Assembly (NCBI GenBank): GCA_030789695.1
Contig: CM061141.1
Coordinates: forward strand, 199,071,600 to 199,135,599
Source of the DNA: Scilla litardierei
Taxonomy: Eukaryota > Streptophyta > Magnoliopsida > Asparagales > Asparagaceae
Length of the DNA: 64,000 bases
Reading direction: 5' to 3'
The translations under genes were made by a program, and so were the position numbers. Positions 57,001 to 64,000 of the stretch are shown here, in pieces (within the stretch, counting starts at the first letter, position 1; every line of letters starts with the position of its first letter). The notes under the pieces were generated by a model. That model was not told the origin of the DNA and made no database searches. It worked only from the letters and a program-made list of their open reading frames with translations.

Positions 57001-60000
57001 GTAATTTCCATCCCCGCACACGACCGGCAAAATTACGCCCCGTTGTGCTCGTTGTGCACGGGGATTAAAAGGCCTAGTCTGTAGCAGTTTCCATCCCCAC
57101 ACACGACGGGCAATATTACGCCCCGTTGTGCGCGTCGTGCGCGTGGGTTTAAAGGTATAGTCTGACGCAATTTCCATCTACGCACACGATCGAAAAAATT
57201 GCGCCCCGTTATGCGCATCGTGCACGGTGGTTAAAAGGCCTAATCTGATGAAATATCCATCCCCGTGCCTGACGGGCAAAATTAGGCCCCGTTGTGCGCG
57301 TCGTGCGCGGGGGTTAAAACGCATAGTCAGATGCAATACGCATCTACGTGAACGACCACCAAAATTACGACCCATTGTGCGCGTCGTGCACGGGGGCTAA
57401 AAGGCCTAGTCTGAAGCAATATCCATCACTGCGCATGACTGGCAAAATTATGGCCCGATGTGCGCGTGGTGTGTGGGGTTAAAAGGCCTAGTCTGAAGCA
57501 ATTTCCATCCCCGTGCACGACTGGCAAAATTACGCCCCGTTGTGCGCGTCATGCGCGTCGTTAAAAGGCATAGTTTGAAGCAATATCATACCCCGTGCAC
57601 GATGGGAAAAATTACACCCCGTCGTGCGCATCATGCGTGTGGGTTAAAAGGCATAGTCTCGCGCAATTTCCATCCGAGCGCAAAATTACGCCCAGTTGTG
57701 CACGTCGTGGGCGAGGGTCAAAAGGCCTAGTCTGAAGCAATATCCATCCCCGCACATGCCGGGCAAAATTACGCCCCGTTGTGCGTGTCGTGCGTGTGGA
57801 TTAAAAGGCCTAGTCTGACGCAATAAGCATCTGCGTGCACGACCGGCAAAATTACGCCCAGTTGTGCGTGTCGTGCGCGGGGGTAAAAGGCCTAGTCTGA
57901 ATCAATATTCATCCGTGCACAAGACCGACAAAATTACGCCCCGTCATGCGAGTCGTGCGCATGGGTTAAAAGGCCTAGTCTGGAGCAATATTCATCGGCG
58001 TGCACGACGTGTAAAATTACCCCCCGTTGTGCACGTCATGCACGGGGGTTAAAAGGCCTAGTCTGACGTAATTTCCATCCGTGTGCACGTCGGGCAAAAT
58101 TACGCCCCGTCATGCGAGTCGTGCATGGGGTTAAAAGGCCTAGTCTGACGCAATTTCCATCCCCGTGCACGATGAGCCAAATTACCCCCCGTTGTGCGTG
58201 TCGTGTGCAGGGGTTAAAAGGCCTAGTCTGACGCAATTCCATCCCCGCGCACGACGGGAAAAATTACTCCCCGTTGTGCGTGTCGTGCGTGGGGGTTAAA
58301 AGGTCTAGTCTGACACAATATGCATCCGTGCGCATGACGGGTACAAATTACGCCCCGTTGTGCGCATCGTGCACGGGGGGTTATAAGGCCAAGGCTGACG
58401 CAATTTCCATCGCCGCGCACGACGTGAAAAATTACGCCCCGTTGTGCGCCTCGTGCGCGGGGTTGAAAGGCATACTCTGACGCAATTTCCATCCGCGCGC
58501 ACGACCGGCAAAATTACGCCCTGTTGTGCGCGTCATGCGCGGGGGTTAAATGGCCTGTCTGACGCAATATCCATCCCCGCGCTCGACCGGCAAATTTACG
58601 TCCTGTTGTGCGCGCCGTGTGCGGGGGTTAAAAGGCCTAGTCTGATGCAATTTCCATCCGCACGCACGACCGGGAAAATTACGCCCTGATGTGTGCATCG
58701 TGCGCAGGGGTTAAAAGGCCTAGTCTGAAACAATATCCATCCCCGTGCACAACGGGTAAAATTACGCCCCGTTCTGCGCGTCGTGCGCGGGGGTTAAAAG
58801 GCCTAGTCTGATGCAATATGTATCCGTGTGCACGATCGACAAAATTATGCGCCATCGTGCGCGTCGTGTGCGGGGGTTAAAAGGCCTAGTCTGAAGCAAT
58901 ATTCATCCGCGCGCATGATTGGCAAAATTGCGCCCCGTCGTGCATGTCGTGCACGTGAGTTAAATGGCCTAGTCTAAAGCAATATGCATTCGTGGGCACG
59001 ACGGGCAAAATTACGCCCCGTTGTGCACATCGTGCATGGGGGTTAAAAGGCCTAGTCTGATGCAATTTCCATCTGCGCGCACACCGGGAAAAATTACGCC
59101 CCGTTCTGCCCGTCGTGCGCGGGGGTTAAATGGCCCAGTCTGACGTAATTTCCTTCCCCGCACACGACCGGCAAAATTACTCCCCGTTGTGCACGTCGTG
59201 CGCGGGGGTTAAAAGGCGTAGTCTAAACCAATATCCATCCCCGTGCACGGCGGACAAAATTACGCCCCGTTATGCGCGTCGTGTGTGGGGGTTAAAGGCC
59301 TTATCTTACGTAATTTCCATCCGTGTGCACATCGGGCAAAATTACGCCCCGTTGTGCGCGTCGTGCTCGGCGGTTAAAAGGCCTAGTCTGACGCAATATT
59401 TATCCGTGCGCATGACCAGCAAAATTTCGTCCTGTTGTACGCGTCGTGCGCGGGGTTAAAATGCCTAGTCTGACGCAATATTTATCCGTGCGCATGACCA
59501 GCAAAATTACGTCCCGTTCTACGCGTCGTGTGCGGGGTTAAAAGGCCTAGTCTGACGCAATACTCATCCGTGCCCACGACAGGCAAAATTACGCCCCCTT
59601 GTGCGCATCATGCACGGGGGTTGAAAGGCCTAGTCTGAAGCAATATCCATTTGTGCACACGCCGGGTAAAATTACTCCCCACTGTGCGCGTCGTGCGCGG
59701 GGGTTAAAAGGCCTAGTCTGAAGAAATATCCATCCCCGCACACGACGAGCAAAAGTATGCCCCGTTGTGCCCGTCGTGCTCGGGGGTTAGTAGGCCTAGT
59801 CTGACAAAATTTCCATCCGTGCGCACGTCGGCCAAAACTACGCCCTGTTGTCCGCGTCGTGCGCGGGGGATAAAAGGCCTAGTCTGACACAATTTCAATC
59901 CCCGCGCACGACGGGCAAAATTACGCTCCGTTGTGCGCGTCGTGAGCGGGTGTTAAAAGGCCTTGTCTGACGCAATTTATATCCCCACGCACGACAGGCA

Positions 60001-61076
60001 AAATTACGCCCCGTTGTGTGCGTCGTGCACATGGGTTAAAAGGCATAGTCTGACGCAATATGCAGCCGAGTGCACGACGGGAAAAATTACACCCAGTTGT
60101 TTGCATCGTGCGCGGGGGTTAAAAGGCATAGTCTGACGCAATTTCCATCCCCGTGCAACGCTCCGTTGTGCACGTTGTGCGCGGGGGTTAAAAGGCCTAG
60201 TCTGACGTAATATGCATCAGCACGCACGATAGGCAAAATTACGCCCCGTTCTGCGTGTCGTGCACGGGGGTTAAATGGCCTAGTCTGAAGCAATATCCAT
60301 CCCTGCGCACGATGGTCAAAATTACTCCCTGTTGTGTGCATCGTGTGCGCGGGTTAAAAGGCCTAGACTGACGCAATATGCAACCACGTGCACGACCGCC
60401 AAAATTATGCCCCGGTTTGCGCATCGTGCGCGGGGGTTAAAAGGCCTAGTCTGAAGCAATATTCATCTGTGCGTACGACCAGCAAAATTACGCCCCGTCG
60501 TGCGCGTCGTGCTCGTGGGTTAAAAGGCCTATTTTGAAGCAAAATTCATCCGCGCACCCGACGGGCAAAATTATGCCCCGTTGTGCGGGTCGTGCGCGGG
60601 GGTTAAAAGGCCTTGTCTGACGCAATTTCCATCCACCTGCATGCCGGGAAAAATTACACCCCGTTGTGCGCGTCGTGCACATGGGTTAAAAAGCCTAGTA
60701 TGACGCAATTTCCTTCCCCGCGCACGAAGGGCAAATTTACGCCCCATTGTGCGCGTCGTGCGCGAGGGTTAAAAGGCCTAGTTTGACGCAATTTCCATCC
60801 CCGTGCATGATGGGCAAAATTACGCCCCGTTGTGCGCATCGTGCATGGGGGTTAAAAGGCCTAGTCTGATGCAATTTGCATCCGCGTGCACAACGGGCAA
60901 AATTACGCCCCGTTGTGCGTGTCATGTGCGGGGGTTAGAAGGCCTAGTTTGACGCAATGTCCATCCCCGCACACGGTTGGTAAAATTACCCCCCATTGTG
61001 CACGTCGTGTGCGGGGGTTAAAAGGCCCAGTCTGAAGCAATATCCATCCCCGCGCACGACTAGCAAACTTACGATT
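54051..61076 (-). repeat. 83-bp satellite array, block 4, containing a 4.08-kb higher-order unit
   Basis: About 82 monomers. 54051-55457 (H1) is repeated at 58130-59537 with an offset of about 4080 bp; 55459-58130 (H2) matches 42528-45016 in block 3. The order across the Copia insertion is H2-[Copia]-H1-H2-H1, so the insertion came after the higher-order unit formed. 59545-60240 resembles 31840-32550 of block 2. It ends where a minus-strand family A LTR begins. Confidence 0.95.
56650..56850 (+). mobile_element. 201-bp 3' end of a family B LTR inserted in the satellite
   Basis: Starts GATGTTGGAAACTTATTTTATGG-like sequence matching 10523 onward and ends exactly at the LTR terminus GCGGGGCGTGACA. 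Compared with the paralogous unit in block 3 (around 43707-43725), 14 bp of satellite were lost at the insertion point. No target duplication is seen. Confidence 0.8.
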
Positions 61077-62656
61077 GACGTGTGCCCCGGCTTGCTATCC
61101 GTAAATGGCCGGGGGACCCGCGTGGGGGTTTAGAAATTTGTAACCGCAAGCGCACGGTGTTGTAGTGTGGCTTGGGTGTCGAACACAGGGAGGCTAGGAT
61201 GTGCTTGTGTCAAGGAGGACCAAAATCACCCCGTGGGCGAGCTAGCCCGAATCGGTTGATGGTTGTCACGGAAAGGAATGAAAGGTATGAACAATAAGAA
61301 AATAAACCCGGGAATTTGGTTTCCACTCAAACGAGCGACTCTCGCCGATACGGCCTACGGGTGGGATAGTGATCGGAATTAGGGTCTAATGGTGAGACGT
61401 TGCCTCAGAAAGTGGTACCGGTGTCCCATGGGCCCGATATTCCGGTTGGTGCCCAGGATGATACACCGGACTTCCCGGATTCGATCAGTGGGCACTCCAG
61501 TGTCCATTAACACTGATCGATTCCGAGAGCACTACGCTTGCAACGATAACTCCCAACGTCTCATCCTGCCGCTCCCGCGTGCTAGGATTCGGCGTCTACG
61601 CTAAGGGCGTGAGCTATGGCTAGGGAGTCAACCGCCAAGTTTATTCCCCCTTGGCCCAACGGTCAAAGGAGGTCTTTTTCCCACCGATGACAATAGAACA
61701 CCCCGCGTAACCGTTAGAATCCTAATCCCTATCGATTTCCTAACCCTATGGACGCATCGGGAAGAGCCCCCGAAGGGGTTTCCGCCAAAATCCCAAATTT
61801 GGGAACTACTCACAAAAATTCATTAAAAAGTGATCTAAATGAAAATGAACCGTTGGAATCATAATCAGACGATTGGAATGCGGAAGTAATAGAGTAATTA
61901 AGACAATACTAAAATTTGATAAAGATCCGAAAACTTACAAAAGAACAGTAATTACAGCCGTCACAATGGGAGAAAACAGTAAAAACTAACAGCTCCTCCT
62001 GTTTCTGGAACCCTAGGGGTTCTATTTATAGACTCTCGTATCACCCGATCGGTTGACAAGTCAACCGATCGGGTGATCCGTTACAGATAATGAACAGAAA
62101 ACGATGAGCTTTCACCCGGTCATATGAACCGGTCGGGCGAGTTCTTGGAGTGACCGGTTGGATCTTGGCGCCATCGGGTGAAGGGATCGGTTGGGTGCCC
62201 GTGTCTTCAGCTCTTCAGCATCAGCTACAGATGAACCGATCGGGTGAGAATCACCCGATCGGTTGGAATTTGGCTCGAGAAGACAGAGAGTTGGCCCCAG
62301 TTGAACCGGCCTGTGAACCGGTCGGGTGACTTTCACTTGAGCTCCGGCTAAGACCGGGTGGTGCACGCGTGCATCACCCGATCGGTTGGAGATGACCAAC
62401 CGACCGGGTGAGGGGCTGAAAGATGTATTCTTTGACGTTTGACCCCCTGGATCACGCGTGACTCCCCCCGTTGCTCCGGGGACTTGAGATATCGTCGTTA
62501 AACGTCCCCTACGCGGTCAATCTCCTGCAAACATGGAGAAACAAAGAAAAGTGAAAGAAAACGAGAAAATACGAGAAAACGAATAAAAGACGACGGAAAA
62601 GACAGAGAAACACAAAAGAAAACGTGCGTGAATATATGAAATATAAACGCACGTCA
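61077..62656 (-). repeat. 3' LTR of A3 (1580 bp)
   Basis: On the minus strand it begins TGACGTGCGTTTATATTTC (62656) after the purine tract and ends ...GGGGCACACGTCA (61077). The terminal ~60 bp differ from A0 and A1 but keep the GTCA end. Contains the CCCC-TTCG-GGGG hairpin. Confidence 0.9.
62023..62408 (-). promoter_or_regulatory. Palindrome array and TATA box of the A3 LTR
   Basis: AACCGATCGGGTGA / ACCCGATCGGTTGA variants between 62042 and 62408; TATAAATA on the minus strand at 62030-62023. Fourth copy with the TATA box within about 20 bp of the last palindrome. Confidence 0.6.
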
Positions 62657-64000
62657 AAATCCCCCAAGCTGAACTCTTCCTCGTCCTCGAGGAAGACGAA
62701 TGAGAGTAGGAGCTCGGAGGGGAAAAATAGAGAGAAAGAGAGAAAAAGAAAAATCTATATCCTAGATCGTCCGTCAGAGCCAACAAAATCAAAAACGACA
62801 CACCAAGCAAGCAAACGTCAAGTCACATCACTTAAACCTAGGAAAACGAGTCCCAATAAGTGTCGTGGGCCCACGCGGTGAAGCGCGTGTGAGTGCGGTC
62901 GTGTGCTAGCAAATGGTGTCGCTTTCTACAATGTGCTATGAGCTCATATACGCAATCCATGAAATGACCCAAATACCGATTCGAATTTAAAATTGCGGTG
63001 AATATTAGTTCGAGCATGCATGAGAAGAGTATAAGAAGTGAAACGTATCATGCGTCGGGGACTCCACAACTAGGGTTAAGGAAATCACGCCACTATAGCC
63101 TAGATACTAGCTAAAAAGTTCCTAAGCCAAGTGTTTTCGAAAACGGTGGGGGTTGAGATGATGTGGAGTTGAACACTCGGTGCAAATTCTCGCCTTCCCT
63201 TTATTCTCGGCAAGTAGGAAAATATTCACACGGGAATTTTTTGGATTTTGGGTATTTGCATATTTTTTTGGCTTTTTGGCTATACAAATTTTCTTCTTTT
63301 CTTTCCTCATCGTTTTGGGTTTTTCTTTTCTTTTTTTCTTTTTTTGGATTTTTGGGTTTTTGGCTATACACATGTGTACTCTCCCAAGTGGGAGAACGGT
63401 ACACGACGAGGGGATTTGCACCAAGTAAAACAAAAAAGAAGTCGAAATCTAAACACTTGGGCAAAGGAAGCTATTCTCGCTAAATAGAGCATAGGCTAAA
63501 TGGGTTATCCTAGTCCTTAATTGTGGAATCCTGACGCATGCGAATTGAAATATACGATATAAATATAGCATGCATATAGTGGAAGCAAGCACCGCATATT
63601 CAAATCGAAGCATGATAATCTAGGGGTCATTCCTGGACAGGTATATAAAATAAAATCACAAAGTAGAAGCACACCAAATAGCTAGGCACGATGCACGACT
63701 CACAAAAAGCTGAGTGGACCCACGATGCGTGAAATGCAAGATGACTCGAAATCCTAGGGTCATTGAGTGTGATTATCGATGCCATGCTAGGTGTGTGTGA
63801 TTTGTGGCGATTCATCATAGGGTTCATCTCTAGGAGAAAGAGATAAAAAAGAAGGAAAGAGAAAAAAAAAGAAAAATAATAATAATAAACGATGAAAACG
63901 ACACAAAAACGAAAAAGAAGGACTCAAATGACGCATACAGTGCGACTCCCCCAAGCTGAAGTTTGCATTGCCCTCAATGCAATATGAGTGAGTGCGGGAG
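62657..64000 (-). other. 3' non-coding region of A3
   Basis: Minus strand: AGCTTGGGGGATTTT next to the LTR (62657-62671), an A-rich tract (about 63240-63370, seen as T-rich on plus) and a second CAGCTTGGGGGAGTCGC preceded by the CATTGAGGGCAATGC dyad (about 63942-63985). Matches 18520-19837. No gene. Confidence 0.75.

Larger units (their letters stand above)
61077..64000 (-). mobile_element. Athila-like element A3, minus strand, runs off the window
   Basis: Its 3' LTR is 61077-62656 and its 3' non-coding region follows to the window end. The ATHILA-type ORF and anything upstream would lie beyond 64000. It is closest to A1 in the LTR. Left flank ACGAT (61072-61076) could be checked for a target duplication at the far end. 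Confidence 0.8.

Noticed and set aside
845..61076. Dozens of 60-170-codon ORFs in the satellite blocks
   Set aside because: The 83-bp period rotates frames, so opposite-strand and shifted ORFs arise everywhere; no frame is conserved between blocks.
1..64000. tRNA, rRNA, or bacterial operon features
   Set aside because: No cloverleaf with matching anticodon arm, no rRNA motif and no prokaryotic gene organisation was seen; tRNA-like strings are primer-binding sites only.

Overview
This window looks like repeat-dense heterochromatin of a flowering plant with a large, transposon-rich genome. No ordinary host gene was found, and the species cannot be named from the sequence. Two things fill almost all of it: a CpG-rich tandem satellite with a period of about 83 bp (four blocks, roughly 17-18 kb), and long-terminal-repeat (LTR) retrotransposons nested in or beside it. 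A run of 500 Ns at 10661-11160 is an assembly gap.

Layout. 1-844 is the end of an Athila-like LTR (family A). 845-3263 is satellite block 1. 3264-10660 holds two diverged LTRs of a Ty3/gypsy chromovirus (family B) in inverted orientation. After the gap and a minus-strand LTR-like fragment, 11793-21397 is an Athila-like element with broken gag-protease, no reverse transcriptase or integrase, and one intact 525-residue ATHILA-type ORF behind an internal promoter-like region. 21398-23748 is another minus-strand family B LTR. 23749-31062 is a family B copy in permuted order (integrase end, LTR, gag, pol, integrase start) with a 150-bp terminal duplication. Satellite block 2 (31063-33140), a deleted family A element (33141-38690) and satellite block 3 (to 45016) follow. 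A young Copia-type element with no coding interior (45017-54050) splits the array with a perfect GTTAA target duplication. Block 4 (54051-61076) follows, then a minus-strand family A element that runs off the window.

Most notable: family B LTRs carry a conserved module, seen in four diverged copies. It consists of a series of small hairpins, one with compensatory changes in three stem positions, followed about 0.7-0.8 kb downstream by a 35-codon acidic ORF (MLDPEPE...VDTGDQS) whose C-terminal codons differ almost only at third positions. This looks like a structured RNA leader plus an LTR-encoded microprotein; the function is unknown. Family B also has a 112-nt intron-like segment that joins gag to pol in frame. 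All three LTR families carry arrays of short palindromic or inverted motifs upstream of a TATA box, resembling MYB, DRE/CRT and TCP site II cores respectively. The satellite has higher-order repeats, including a 4.08-kb unit whose second copy preserves the empty site of the Copia insertion.
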